From the NCBI GenBank assembly GCA_945876945.1, contig CAMCQE010000008.1:1-55982 (forward strand): a DNA stretch of 55,982 nucleotides, given 5' to 3'. The position numbers and the translations under genes are program-made. Each line of letters opens with the position of its first letter. Position 1 is the first letter of the stretch. This stretch comes from Klebsiella pneumoniae. Lineage in GTDB: Bacteria > Pseudomonadota > Gammaproteobacteria > Ga0077536. The notes below the pieces were generated by a model. It saw only the letters and a list, made by a program, of their open reading frames with translations, was not told the origin of the DNA and made no database searches. Below are positions 8,505 to 17,300 of the stretch, piece after piece.

Positions 8505-9144
8505 TGCTGAGTTTCTCCGTGGGCGAGGCGTGGCCCAAGGGCCGCGCAGGCTTGTTTTAGACTGAAGCGGTGTTACGGCCGCATTGACGGCCACAACCAC
8601 CCTCTGGGCCCTGCTTGGTGTTGCCAACACGTGAGCGCCATCGCTACCGCCAATGCGTGGGGGTAAGCCGGTGCGTTCACGCGCCGCGCGACATCGGCCG
8701 CAGCGCCATCAACTGGCTGTTCAGAAACGTGAAGTAACGGTGACGGGCGCAAAGGCATCGCATGGATCCCGCCTCCAGAACGGAGTAACGGGATGATCGC
8801 AACCGGGCAGCGTTGAGTGCCAGGCATGACAGCGGGAAGTAAGACCGCCCGGCGGCGCATCGTACTGACCTTGGTCAATGGGCAAGACCGGCAAGTGTTG
8901 CCTGTTTAAGGCTGCGCTTGCGGCATGTGACTGCCCAAACGTGATCTCCTTTCCATGCGAACCAGCAGCCCGGCGAACCGCGACTCTGCGTTCCATATCC
9001 CCTGCAGTCCTTTTGCGGGGCAGCATTTCTTCCTTGGGTTGAAGGTAGCGATCAAATTGATCCGGCACAAGCATCCATTGAAAAACTTATGAGAACTGGT
9101 TCTCACTTTGCTGACTCCCGCTTTTGGTGAGCGCCCCTTGCCGC
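8505..9144. other. 640-base gap with no recognisable gene
   Basis: Open frames on the minus strand here have no signal, domain or family motif and look like chance frames in GC-rich DNA. I looked for a c-di-GMP or other riboswitch ahead of the sorting-signal genes and could not make one out. The only distinct structure is the palindrome at 9090-9105. Confidence 0.45.
9090..9105. promoter_or_regulatory. Palindrome TGAGAAC-tg-GTTCTCA, possible operator
   Basis: A perfect 7-base inverted repeat with a 2-base centre, in a gap between genes. The half-site TGAGAA is reminiscent of some gammaproteobacterial Fur boxes (TGAGAATnATTCTCA), but the spacing differs by one base. It lies about 590 bases upstream of the VPVPA-CTERM gene start and downstream of the HNH gene. 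No promoter elements could be tied to it. Confidence 0.3.
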
Positions 9145-9543
9145 TCACTCCCAACGGTCTTTGGCCTTGGCGGCTTCCCGGGTCTGCCACTGCATGTTGT
9201 GTGGCGCGTCCGCGCCGCCGCGCTTCAGCGGTTTGATATGGTCGATCACATAGCCCGGGCAAGGGCCGGTGGAACGACCGGTTGAGGGGCAGGGCTGCTG
9301 GCGCTTGAAGCGGCGTTTGGCAGGTCCGCTCCGATGCGAACAGCCGTAACAGCGCGATCGCGGCGCGCGCACGGGCTGCCAATGAGACTTGTCGGCGCCG
9401 CCTGGGGCCTGCGCCGCCGCCGCGCCAAACTCGCGGCCCGCGTGCATGGCCGAATGCCCAAACGTCGCGGCGACCGCGGCTTGGTCTATCAGCGCCAGCA
9501 GTGAGAACACGACCGCCGCAAGCCCGCGTTGCCTCCGCCTCAC
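9145..9543 (-). CDS. Small HNH nuclease-like protein with N-terminal membrane segment
   Basis: A 132-residue protein if the GTG at 9543 is used; a TTG at 9579 would overlap the sensor kinase end. After a basic start comes a hydrophobic stretch (LAAVVFSLLALIDQAAVAA) that could be a signal or anchor. The C-terminal half has CYGC, then CPSTGRSTGPCPGY, then VIDHIKPLKRGGADAPHNMQ and WQTREAAKAKDRWE. This is the D-H-I...GG.D...N.Q pattern of HNH endonucleases with zinc-binding cysteines, in a small family I recall with the ending AKAKDxWE. An exported or membrane-anchored HNH protein could act on extracellular DNA, but that is inference. It follows the hybrid kinase gene by about 10 bases. Confidence 0.65.
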   Translation of the reverse strand: MRRRQRGLAAVVFSLLALIDQAAVAATFGHSAMHAGREFGAAAAQAPGGADKSHWQPVRAPRSRCYGCSHRSGPAKRRFKRQQPCPSTGRSTGPCPGYVIDHIKPLKRGGADAPHNMQWQTREAAKAKDRWE

Positions 9544-9553
9544 ACGCCTGACA

Positions 9554-11857
9554 TCAGCGTTTATCCTCAAGCGAGGCAATCATTCGCTGCAGCTGTTCAG
9601 CGGAAAAGGGCTTGGACAGAAAATTGATCCCCGCCGCCAGTTCGCCGTCGCGCCCCACCACGCCTTTAGGGTGACCAGAAACAACGATGACCGGCAACTC
9701 ACCGCAGCGCTCACGCACGCGGTCTGCGAGCGCACAGCCGTTCATCCCGGGCATCACGAGATCCGTGATGAGGAGCTGCGGGAAAAACGTCTGCTGCTCC
9801 AACAGCACCAGCGCCGCCGGTCCACTGGCCGCTTCCCGCACCTCATGCCCCGCCGCCTCCAGCATGAGCCTGGTCACCTTGCGCACGAACTCATCGTCTT
9901 CAACCAGCAACACTCGGCGAAACGGACAATCAGCAGGGAACTCGCGTTCAGCCACCGGCGGCTGGGGCTGCGGCCCGGCATCCGCAAGCGGAAAACGGAC
10001 ATCAAATTGAGTACCCGCGCCCACCCGGCTGCGCACCGCAATCTCACCGTGATTTTGATGCACCAGCCCATGCACCGAGGCCAGCCCCAAACCACAGTTC
10101 GGCCCCTCTGGCTTGGTGCTGAAAAAGGGTTCAAACACCCGCTCGAGCGCTTGGGCCTCGATGCCTATGCCGGTATCGATGACCGAGAGTCTCGCCCAAG
10201 CTCGCCCGCTCGCAGGATCGGTCTCGTCCGCCATCTGGATCCGCAGTTCGCCGCCGTCCGGCATGGCATCGCGAGCGTTGAGCACCAGGTTAAGCATGAT
10301 TTGCTCAAGGTGGCCGGGGTCGAGGTTTACCCACAGCGCCGCCGGTGCCGGCCTTATCTGGAAGTCGATGTGCTCGCCGGCCGAGGACTTGAGCAGCTCC
10401 CCCATCCGCAACAGCACAAGGTTGAGGTCAACCCGTTGCGGTTGGCTTAACCGTTTGCGACCAAAAGCCAGCAGATTCGAAATAAGGCCGCCGGCCTTGT
10501 CGGTACAAGATTCGATATTGCCCAAATCCTGAGCCGCCTCGACGTGGGTGCTCAGCTTGCGTTTGAGCAGGGCGAGAAACAGCTTCTGGGCCTGCAGAAT
10601 ATTGTTGAAATCATGCGCGAGCCCGGCCGCAAGCTGGCCGATGGATTCCATTCTGCGGGTGCGTTCCAGTTCATCGCGCAGCTGCCGTTCCTGCGCCTCT
10701 GCGACCACCCGCGCGCTCACGTCGCGGACAAATCCAACGGCCATCTCCGGGTCTACTTGCACCCCTCTCACTTCCACGGGGACGTGCGTGCCGTCACGGC
10801 GCACTAGCGTGCAACTGAACACCCGTTTTTCACCCGGCCTGAAGACGGCTTCCGCGCGCTCTCGGGTCGCCAGACCTCCGGGCACCACCCAATCGGCAGC
10901 CTTGGTCCCTAACACTTCGGCGGCGTCGTTGACGCCAAGCATCTCCAGCAGAGCGGCATTGGCTTATTGATACTTTCACTGCGCGTTCTGAATAAAAATG
11001 CCGTCCGGCGCGCCATCCACCAGGGCCTGAAAACGTTGCTCGCTGGCCCTCAGGGATGCTTGCAAGGCGCGCTTGGCGGTGACGTCCCGGCAGGCAAGGA
11101 CAGCACCGACAATCGCGCCGCAGGCATCACGCAGCGGCGCATAGCGGTAAATGCCGGTCCAGGCGCTGTCGGTCCCGGGCCGATAAGCCTTCGCCTCCAA
11201 TTCGCCGGTTTCACCGCGCAAGGCCCGCGCCACCGGCCAGTCGTTCAAGGCCAGAGGCGCCCCGCTGGCGTCCATGCCAGACACCACCCGCCGCAGGTCG
11301 GCCAGCGATGTAATGCGGTCGGTTGGGGAAATCCGGCTGAGTTGCCCATAGGTCGCATTGAACTTGATGACGCTGCCGTCGGCGTTACAAAGAAACAGAC
11401 CTTCGTGCGCGGACTCGAAGGCGACTTTCATCAAGCGGTCAATCAGTGAAGGTGCCTGCCGCGAATTCACCTCTGCGGTAACGTCCGCCAGCGTCATCAC
11501 CACGCGCTGTATCGCGCCGCCGTCCCCGCGCTGCGGCACCGCGCCCGCTCGCACCCACACGGGCGAGGTGTGGCCGGCGGCGAGAATGCCAAGCGTTACA
11601 TTGCGTATTGGCTGGCCCGAGGCCAGAGCCGCGAACATCGGCAGGTCTTCCCGCCGCAGCGGCTGTTCGTGCTCATCAATAAAAGACCAGGCCGCATCAA
11701 GCGCCGCTCGGCCTTCCAACGCGGCGCGCGTGCCGCCGAACCAGCCGGCAGCGAGAGCGTTACAGCACAGGATCCGGGCTTCCGCGCTGGGCGCGTAGAC
11801 CACCAGACCCAAACCGGCATCGGCGAGAAGCTCGGGGTCTAGCGCGAACTCGCTCAC
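9554..11857 (-). pseudogene. Hybrid PAS sensor histidine kinase with two in-frame stops
   Basis: A 768-codon frame from a GTG at 11857 that overlaps the stop of the receiver gene (GTGA). Several PAS-like segments fill the N-terminal half. Then come the H-box (LAAGLAHDFNNIL), the N-box region LNLVLNARDAM, the G1 box DTGIGIEAQALERVFEPFFS, the G2 box GLGLASVHGLV, and a C-terminal receiver domain (VLLVEDDEFVRK, phosphoacceptor in LLITDLVMPGMNG, KPFS). In the third PAS domain the frame is broken by TGA at 10978-10976 and TAA at 10966-10964 (codons 294 and 298). Reading through them gives a normal PAS line, IQNAQ-x-KYQ-x-ANAALLEMLG. No frameshift is present. An ATG at 10942 could restart translation of the catalytic half without the sensor half. 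Confidence 0.85.
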
Positions 11858-12291
11858 GGCGGCACCTCTGACTGGCGCGGCGAAACAAGCTCGTGCACGG
11901 CCGCCGAAAACGCGTCGAAGTCAAACGGCTTGGTGAGTACGCGGAGCGCCGGCATGGCGTTCAAGGCGGTGAACGAAAAGCTACAGTCCCCGGTCAGCAG
12001 CATCGCCGGCACGGTCGTGCCGTAGAACTCGCGCGCCAGATTCACGGCCTCGATCCCGGACTCGCCTTTGGCCAGTTTTAAATCTGCCATCAACAGCGCC
12101 GGGGGTGCCCTCGTCGCGGCTAGCGCTGCGGCCTGGCTTTTCAAATCCGCCACGGCGGTCACCTGACAGCCGTGGAGCACTTCGAGGTACAGACTCAAGG
12201 CTTGGCGAACAGCGGCATCGTCATCCACCAAAATCACGCTCGCGCGGAGCAGCCCATCGCCAGTCATCGGACAAACCCGCTGATCGTGCAA
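11854..12291 (-). CDS. Single-domain response regulator (receiver only)
   Basis: A receiver-domain protein of up to 145 residues, possibly starting nine codons later at MTGDGLLR. It has the acidic pair in VILVDDDAAVRQA, the phosphoacceptor Asp in LLMADLKLAKGESG, the conserved Thr in AMLLTGD and the Lys in VLTKPFDFDAF. No output domain follows. Its stop overlaps the GTG start of the hybrid sensor kinase, so both belong to one phosphorelay operon, the free receiver probably shuttling or tuning phosphate. Since the kinase frame carries two stops, this receiver may have lost its main partner. Confidence 0.82.
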   Translation of the reverse strand: MHDQRVCPMTGDGLLRASVILVDDDAAVRQALSLYLEVLHGCQVTAVADLKSQAAALAATRAPPALLMADLKLAKGESGIEAVNLAREFYGTTVPAMLLTGDCSFSFTALNAMPALRVLTKPFDFDAFSAAVHELVSPRQSEVPP

Positions 12292-12360
12292 TTCCGCATA
12301 GGCTCACTTCCTTCCTTGTCGTGCGCTTCCCTATCTCTCGCTTCCGCAAGGAGGCGTGGA

Positions 12361-12803
12361 TCAACGGCGGCGGCTGCGCCGTTGGCCTGACTCAAACTTA
12401 TTCCCGTCGACGCCGCTGGCGACCAGCGCGGTACCGCCCATCCCCATGTTCCACATCGCGTCGCCCGACACGGCATACCCCATGCCCTTGGCAAGCGCCG
12501 GGCCGGTACCGCTCAGGGAGCCGCCGTGGGCGACCACGCCGCTCACGGTGGTGACCTCCCACAATCTTGCCGGTGTTGGTCTCGTCAGCGTGTAGATGGC
12601 CGTCGAGGCTGGTGGTGAAGGCGTCTCGCGTGTCCTTCTCCTGCAGGCCAGCACGAGACGGCATGTAGTGGAGCGCGGTCATAACGGTGAGCGCCGTTGG
12701 CCTTGAACAAGGTCTCGCCGGTGGACGGGCTGACCGCCTTGGCAAAACCCACGGCGGGTATCAAACCTGGGGTCGCCAGCAGTAACAGCACCGCACGCTT
12801 CAC
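12361..12803 (-). pseudogene. Remnant of a PQQ-dependent (quinohaemoprotein) dehydrogenase
   Basis: An ATG at 12803 begins a clean signal peptide (MKRAVLLLLATPGLIPAVGF), followed by SPSTGETLFKANGAH, which looks like the start of a cytochrome c domain (GxxLFKANCAxCH) with the Cys lost. The frame then shifts. A second frame carries DAFTTSLDGHLHADETNTGKI, and a third carries WEVTTVSGVVAHGGSLSG, then TGPALAKGMGYAVSGDAMW and GTALVASGVDG. Those segments match the last blades of a PQQ beta-propeller (GHLHAxDxxTGKxxWE...GGSL.GPG.....Y..SG...GG..L.AF). So both ends of a large gene remain and most of the middle is deleted. No product is expected. The family call is from motif memory. Confidence 0.6.
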
Positions 12804-12908
12804 AACGCTCCCCTAACGCTTTTTATTGATGCGGGGATCATTACCGCAGCCGGCCGAGACTTGGCCAGCGACTTCTTATGCTGCAAGCGCGTTGACCGCC
12901 GCGCGCCG

Positions 12909-14132
12909 TTAAGCCAGCGCCTGGGCGAGATCGGGTGAATCTGCGCGTAACCAGGCCCGAAACCGCGCGCCGACGGCGGCCGGCATAAACGCCTCGCGCA
13001 TGACTTCCAGCCGGCGTTGCTGCTCGCGATAGCGGGCTTCATCGTGCTGTTCCAGCAAGTTTTCAATCGCCTGACCAAGCGCCGCCTCGTCGGCACATAG
13101 GTGTCCAATGTCGCCAAATTGCTCAAAGCTCTCGGCCACGTGCGGCGCGGGCATGACTAACATCGGACGCGAAAGGTTAATCGCGTCGTAAAACACGCCG
13201 CTCGCGCCGGTGTGGTAGTAGCTCCCCTGATAGGGCAAGCACACGTAGTGCATGGAACGCAGCAGGCGCAGGTAGTCCGCGCGCGGCAGCTGCATGGCTT
13301 TTTGCCGGCGCAGCTGTGCGCCTTCGGTATGCGCCATGACGGCGCCCAAATCGGTGTCTGCGGCATCCGCTGCCAAGCGCCCGACCAAATGAAACTCCAC
13401 CCGCTTACCAAAGCGCGGGGCGAGCGCGTTGGCGATCCGCACAAAGCTGTGTATCCCTTTGGGCGCGGTGGCCTGACCCGGCAGCGCGATGCGCAAAGGC
13501 GTGAGCGCCACGGGCGCGGGGCCGGCGAGCGCCTGCTCACTCTCCAGCAGCGCGATGTTAAGCACCCCGGTGCGCGCAGCGATGCCGGGCGCGAGCGCTT
13601 CCAGCGACGGGAGGGTTGCGCCATCCAGCACCAGCCAGCGCAGCGCCGGATGACGCGGTCTGGCCAGCGCCCCGGGCAGGTCGAGCCGCCGGTGCAGCGG
13701 ATGCCGGGTGCGCCAGGTAAAGGCCGCGGCATCTGGTCCATGCAACATGAACTGAAACCACAGCCGGCCGCGGTAACGCGGGCGATTCGCGAAGTATTCG
13801 CCGAGATGCATCTCGGGCCCGTTGTTGCAGGTCACCACCACCAGAATCGGTCCGCCGTCGTCCACTTCATCGAGCAAGCGCCGGAACAAACGCCACAGCT
13901 GCCAGGCACGTTTCACCGGGAGCGTGCCGATTGCCGGCGGCGCGATGGGCCGAAACTCGCCGTCCATCAGCGGCGCTGCACCCAGCAGGCGCTGCACTTC
14001 GGCCAGATGCTCGGCCTCGGCGGCGAAACGCAGCGGCTGACGCGGAAACGCCGCGCGCAGGCTGCTGATAATCCCGGCGTTGATGGCGCTGTGTCCTGTC
14101 CCGTGCATAGCAGGCTCTACCACCAGAATCAT
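12909..14132 (-). CDS. Glycosyltransferase, GT-B (group 1/GT4-like)
   Basis: A 407-residue protein. The ATG at 14132 is chosen over one at 14153 because AGGGAG lies eight bases upstream and it begins MILVVEPAMHGTGHSAINAG, the first strand and Gly-rich loop of a GT-B fold. The C-terminal half holds PKGIHSFVRIANAL, FHLVGRL and YLRLLRSMHYVCLPYQGSYY followed by HTGASGVFYDAINLSRPMLV, which resembles the nucleotide-sugar-binding portion of GT4-type enzymes (here Y/H-x-x-x-x-S-G in place of E-x7-E). The acceptor cannot be told. It is transcribed away from the LysR gene with 122 bases between starts and stands alone otherwise. Confidence 0.65.
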   Translation of the reverse strand: MILVVEPAMHGTGHSAINAGIISSLRAAFPRQPLRFAAEAEHLAEVQRLLGAAPLMDGEFRPIAPPAIGTLPVKRAWQLWRLFRRLLDEVDDGGPILVVVTCNNGPEMHLGEYFANRPRYRGRLWFQFMLHGPDAAAFTWRTRHPLHRRLDLPGALARPRHPALRWLVLDGATLPSLEALAPGIAARTGVLNIALLESEQALAGPAPVALTPLRIALPGQATAPKGIHSFVRIANALAPRFGKRVEFHLVGRLAADAADTDLGAVMAHTEGAQLRRQKAMQLPRADYLRLLRSMHYVCLPYQGSYYHTGASGVFYDAINLSRPMLVMPAPHVAESFEQFGDIGHLCADEAALGQAIENLLEQHDEARYREQQRRLEVMREAFMPAAVGARFRAWLRADSPDLAQALA

Positions 14133-14254
14133 CGTGCGACTCCCTCTGCCCATTGGGCGTTATTGAAGTCGCCATGCTGTCGCAGTGCGCGCAGTCACCG
14201 CCTGATCGAAGTCCATTGGAACGAATTCTGGTGGGTGCCGATGTGCGGGCTATC

Positions 14255-15190
14255 ATGCCGGCCATGAGCCCAACGCCTCCCAGTCGCGAACATCAGTTTG
14301 CCCGTCAGGTCGACTGGAACCTGTTCCGGATTTTTTACGCGCTCGCCCGTCACGGCAGCATCAGCGCCACCGCGCGCGCACTCGGTATGCAACAACCCAG
14401 CGTGAGCGCCGCGCTAAAACGGCTCGAAGACCACGTCCAAACTCCCCTCTGCGTGCGCAGCGCCACGGGCATTTCGCTCACGCCCGCCGGCACCACGCTG
14501 CTCGGCATTTGCGAGCGGCTCCAGAACGAAGTTCAGGGCATTCCGGTGGAAGTGGCGAAAGCGCTCGCAGCGCTGGACGGCACGCTGTCCATTCGGATGC
14601 TCTCGCAGCTGGTGTCACCGCGTCTCGACGCCGCGCTGGCCCGGTTTCATGCGCGCAATCCTCGCGTGGTCATTCGCATCGATGTGGCGCCCTGGCGGGC
14701 GGTGGTCGACGCCGTACGCAGCGGCGAAGCCTCGATGGGCATCGCCTGCGACAGCGCGCCCAGCGCAGATCTGCGCTACGAACCCCTGATGCGCGAAACC
14801 CAGCAGCTTTATTGCGGACGCCGGCATCCCTTGTTTGGCCAAACGCCGTCGATGCCGAACGAACTTGCCGGCCAGCGCTTTATTCATACCGGGGAAGACG
14901 AGCCTGCGGCGCTCGAGGCCTTTCGCCAGCGCTACGGGCTGGGTCGGCAGCAGGCCGGCTTCGCCGAAGACCTGCACGAAGTGCGCTGGCTGATTGAGCT
15001 CGGCGTCGGCATTGGCTTTCTGCCAACGGTAGTGGCCAACAGCCTGCCCGATCCGAACGTGCTGTGGCCGCTGCTGCCGCCTCATCTGCTGCCGGGCTAT
15101 GAGGTTTTCGTCATCACCCGCGAAGCGCCTGCGATTGAGCCACTGGCGCAACGCCTGCTGGAAGAAATTTTGCTCGAACTCCGCGCTTAG
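14255..15190 (+). CDS. LysR-family transcriptional regulator
   Basis: A 311-residue regulator. Residues about 20-80 form the winged HTH (DWNLFRIFYALARHGSISAT, then ARALGMQQPSVSAALKRLED); the rest is the periplasmic-binding-like effector domain, with IDVAPWRAVVDAVRSGEASM and the late ELGVGIGFLPTVV. The start is uncertain: ATG at 14255 or 14264 fits the domain start best, and neither has a good ribosome site. It is divergent from the glycosyltransferase and points towards the 15372-18344 genes, so it may control those. Effector unknown; a ligand related to the substrate of the downstream binding protein and oxygenase is a reasonable guess. Confidence 0.88.
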   Translation: MPAMSPTPPSREHQFARQVDWNLFRIFYALARHGSISATARALGMQQPSVSAALKRLEDHVQTPLCVRSATGISLTPAGTTLLGICERLQNEVQGIPVEVAKALAALDGTLSIRMLSQLVSPRLDAALARFHARNPRVVIRIDVAPWRAVVDAVRSGEASMGIACDSAPSADLRYEPLMRETQQLYCGRRHPLFGQTPSMPNELAGQRFIHTGEDEPAALEAFRQRYGLGRQQAGFAEDLHEVRWLIELGVGIGFLPTVVANSLPDPNVLWPLLPPHLLPGYEVFVITREAPAIEPLAQRLLEEILLELRA

Positions 15191-15371
15191 CGGCGTGCAA
15201 GGCAGTGCTGCCTGTTAAGGCGCCCCGCGCTTAAATCGGGCAGCGGCGCACACGCCCGGTGCCGAACCTTGGCCACGCGGCCGCAAGGGCTGCGCGCCAT
15301 CAATGAAATCTATGCCCGCCATTGCGAAACAACGGATTCCGGGCCGCCACGGCCAGACCTAGCATTGGTCC

Positions 15372-16175
15372 ATGAGCAATGACCCCCGCCAAATTCCCGA
15401 ACTCACAGCCCTCCGCGGCCTGTGGACCCGCTCCCTGATCGCCTGGCCCGACGGCCGCCGCGATACCACCACCAGCGTGCGCTGGTTGCAGGGTCCTGCG
15501 ATTTACATCGACCTGCGCCAACCCGCCAATCGGCCAGACTTCTCGGGCGTCGGCGCGCTGAACGCGCTCAATGATGCACAAATCGAATGGCTGGCCGCGC
15601 AGGAAGGCTTCGCCGGCCGCCTCACCAAGGACGGCCCGTGGTTTGAGTGGGGTCGCGAATTCGACCTGCAACCGCAGGCGATGTACTCCGACTGCGGGCG
15701 GCTTTGGTATCACGAGGATTACGTGATCGAGGAAGGCCGCGACCAACCCTATATCGAACACTGGCACCACCACCTGCGCGGCGAGCCCTCTCGCTGTGTC
15801 GCGCTGGAACTGCGGGAAGCGGACGGCCCACGCCGGGCTTTTCTGGTGCGCGTGGGATCGATGTTTATGCTTGCCCGCAGCCGCGCCAGCGCGCTGCCCG
15901 ATAAACCCTCGCTGCTCGACTGCGTGCGCACCGCAAGTGATCGCGACGCCACGCTTGCGCTGCTGGATTGCGAAATTGCCTTTGGCGAAATCGAAGGAAA
16001 CCACTGGCAAATCCGCCATTCCAGCCAGCCGTGGCGCGAAGGACAGTCCCTTGGCCCAGTGCTTGCTGCGGAAAAGCGCCTCTGGACCTGCTCGGACCTC
16101 GCGGTCGACGGCAGCGTCCAGCATCGCGAGTGGACCATCGTCGCCGTCGAAGGCGACCTGCAAGACGCAGCGTGA
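15372..16175 (+). CDS. Conserved protein of unknown function, possible beta-barrel
   Basis: A 267-residue soluble protein with no signal or membrane span. I do not recognise an established family. Striking stretches are RSLIAWPDGRRDTTTSVRWL, GPAIYIDLRQP, GPWFEWGREFDLQPQ, GRLWYHEDYVIEEG and IEHWHHHL. The many Trp and Gly residues and alternating polar pattern suggest a beta-barrel, loosely recalling lipocalin-like proteins of the yeast Hri1 type. This is an impression, not a match. It sits between a LysR gene and an orphan solute-binding protein 40 bases downstream, with an oxygenase after that, so it probably shares their pathway. The start ATG at 15372 has no strong ribosome site. Confidence 0.6.
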   Translation: MSNDPRQIPELTALRGLWTRSLIAWPDGRRDTTTSVRWLQGPAIYIDLRQPANRPDFSGVGALNALNDAQIEWLAAQEGFAGRLTKDGPWFEWGREFDLQPQAMYSDCGRLWYHEDYVIEEGRDQPYIEHWHHHLRGEPSRCVALELREADGPRRAFLVRVGSMFMLARSRASALPDKPSLLDCVRTASDRDATLALLDCEIAFGEIEGNHWQIRHSSQPWREGQSLGPVLAAEKRLWTCSDLAVDGSVQHREWTIVAVEGDLQDAA

Positions 16176-16215
16176 TGCCACTCCCCCACTCATTCCTACT
16201 CTGGAGATTCAGCTG

Positions 16216-17289
16216 ATGAACACTCAATTCATGCGCCGCTTGGTGGCTTCCGCGCTTTTGCTAACCTGCGTCCTTGGCGGTCACGCGCAGGCGGCGGAGA
16301 AGAAACAATTCAAATTCGCCTGGTCGATTTACGCGGGCTTCATGCCCTGGGTGTACGCCGAGCAGTCCGGCATTCTCAAAAAATGGGCCGACAAATACGG
16401 CATCGAAATCAAGCTCACCCAGTTCAACGACTACATCGAATCGATCAACCAGTTCACCGCCGGCCAGTTTGACGGCGTGGTGGCGACCAATATGGATGCG
16501 CTCACCATTCCGGCCGCCGGCGGCGTCGATACCACCACGCTCATCGTGGGTGACTATTCCAACGGCAACGACGAAGTGGTGCTTAAAGGCAAAGGCCTGA
16601 AGGTGGCGGATCTCAAAGGCAAGGAAGTGCATCTGGTGCAGCTGTCGGTCTCGCACTATCTGCTGACGCGCGCCCTGACCAGCGCGGGCTTGAAAGAATC
16701 CGACCTCACCACCGTCAATATCTCCGACGCCGACTTCATGGCCGCCTGGAGCACCAAAGACACCAAGGCCGTCGTGGCCTGGAAACCGGGCCTGAGCGAT
16801 ATTCAAGCCACGGCGGAAGCCTCACCGGTGTTCAATTCCTCGCAGATTCCGGGCGAAATCATGGACATTGCCATGGTGAACACGCAGACCCTGCGCGATA
16901 ACCCGGCCTTCGGCAAAGCCATGGTGGGCGCGTGGTACGAAACGCTGGCCGTGATGCAGGGCGACAGCGACAAAGCCAAGGCCGCGCGCACCGTGATGGC
17001 GCAAGCGTCTGGCACGGACCTGAAAACCTTTGATACCCAAATCGCCACCACGTACCTCTTCTACAAGCCGGCCGACGCGGTGGCCTTCGTGAAAGGCGCC
17101 GACCAGCCAAAGATCATGGAACTGGTGCGGACATTCGCGTTCGAGCACGGCCTGATGGGTGAAGGCGTGAAAGATCGCGACGCGATTGGCATCGAGTTCG
17201 CCGATGGCACCACCGTGGGCAACAAGGACAACGTGAAGCTGCGCTTCGACGCGGTTTACGCCGGCATGGCGGCCGACGGCAAGCTCTGA
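16216..17289 (+). CDS. ABC solute-binding protein, urea-carboxylase-region type
   Basis: A 357-residue periplasmic binding protein with ATG at 16216 after CTGGAG. The signal peptide covers about residues 1-27 (LVASALLLTCVLGGHAQAA). The mature start FKFAWSIYAGFMPWVYAEQS and QFNDYIESINQFTAGQFDGV, followed by VVATNMDALTIPAAGGVDTT, match what I know of TIGR03427, the NMT1-like binding protein found near urea carboxylase. Known clusters carry permease and ATPase genes next to it; here neither is present, so the protein is an orphan or uses a transporter elsewhere. The next gene is an isopenicillin-N-synthase-like oxygenase starting 12 bases after the stop. Ligand unknown; a small nitrogen compound is plausible. 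Confidence 0.82.
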   Translation: MNTQFMRRLVASALLLTCVLGGHAQAAEKKQFKFAWSIYAGFMPWVYAEQSGILKKWADKYGIEIKLTQFNDYIESINQFTAGQFDGVVATNMDALTIPAAGGVDTTTLIVGDYSNGNDEVVLKGKGLKVADLKGKEVHLVQLSVSHYLLTRALTSAGLKESDLTTVNISDADFMAAWSTKDTKAVVAWKPGLSDIQATAEASPVFNSSQIPGEIMDIAMVNTQTLRDNPAFGKAMVGAWYETLAVMQGDSDKAKAARTVMAQASGTDLKTFDTQIATTYLFYKPADAVAFVKGADQPKIMELVRTFAFEHGLMGEGVKDRDAIGIEFADGTTVGNKDNVKLRFDAVYAGMAADGKL

Positions 17290-17300
17290 GGAACACGACC

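Noticed and set aside
8505-9144. c-di-GMP riboswitch ahead of the sorting-signal genes
   Set aside because: A GGCGCAAAGGC-like stretch is present on the plus strand, but the conserved paired elements could not be arranged, and it is on the wrong strand for those genes.
411-11857. Stop-codon reassignment or selenocysteine as the explanation for in-frame stops
   Set aside because: All three stop codons are involved, the remaining genes end on them normally, and no selenocysteine-insertion context is evident. The TGA in the kinase lies in a PAS domain where no selenocysteine is expected.
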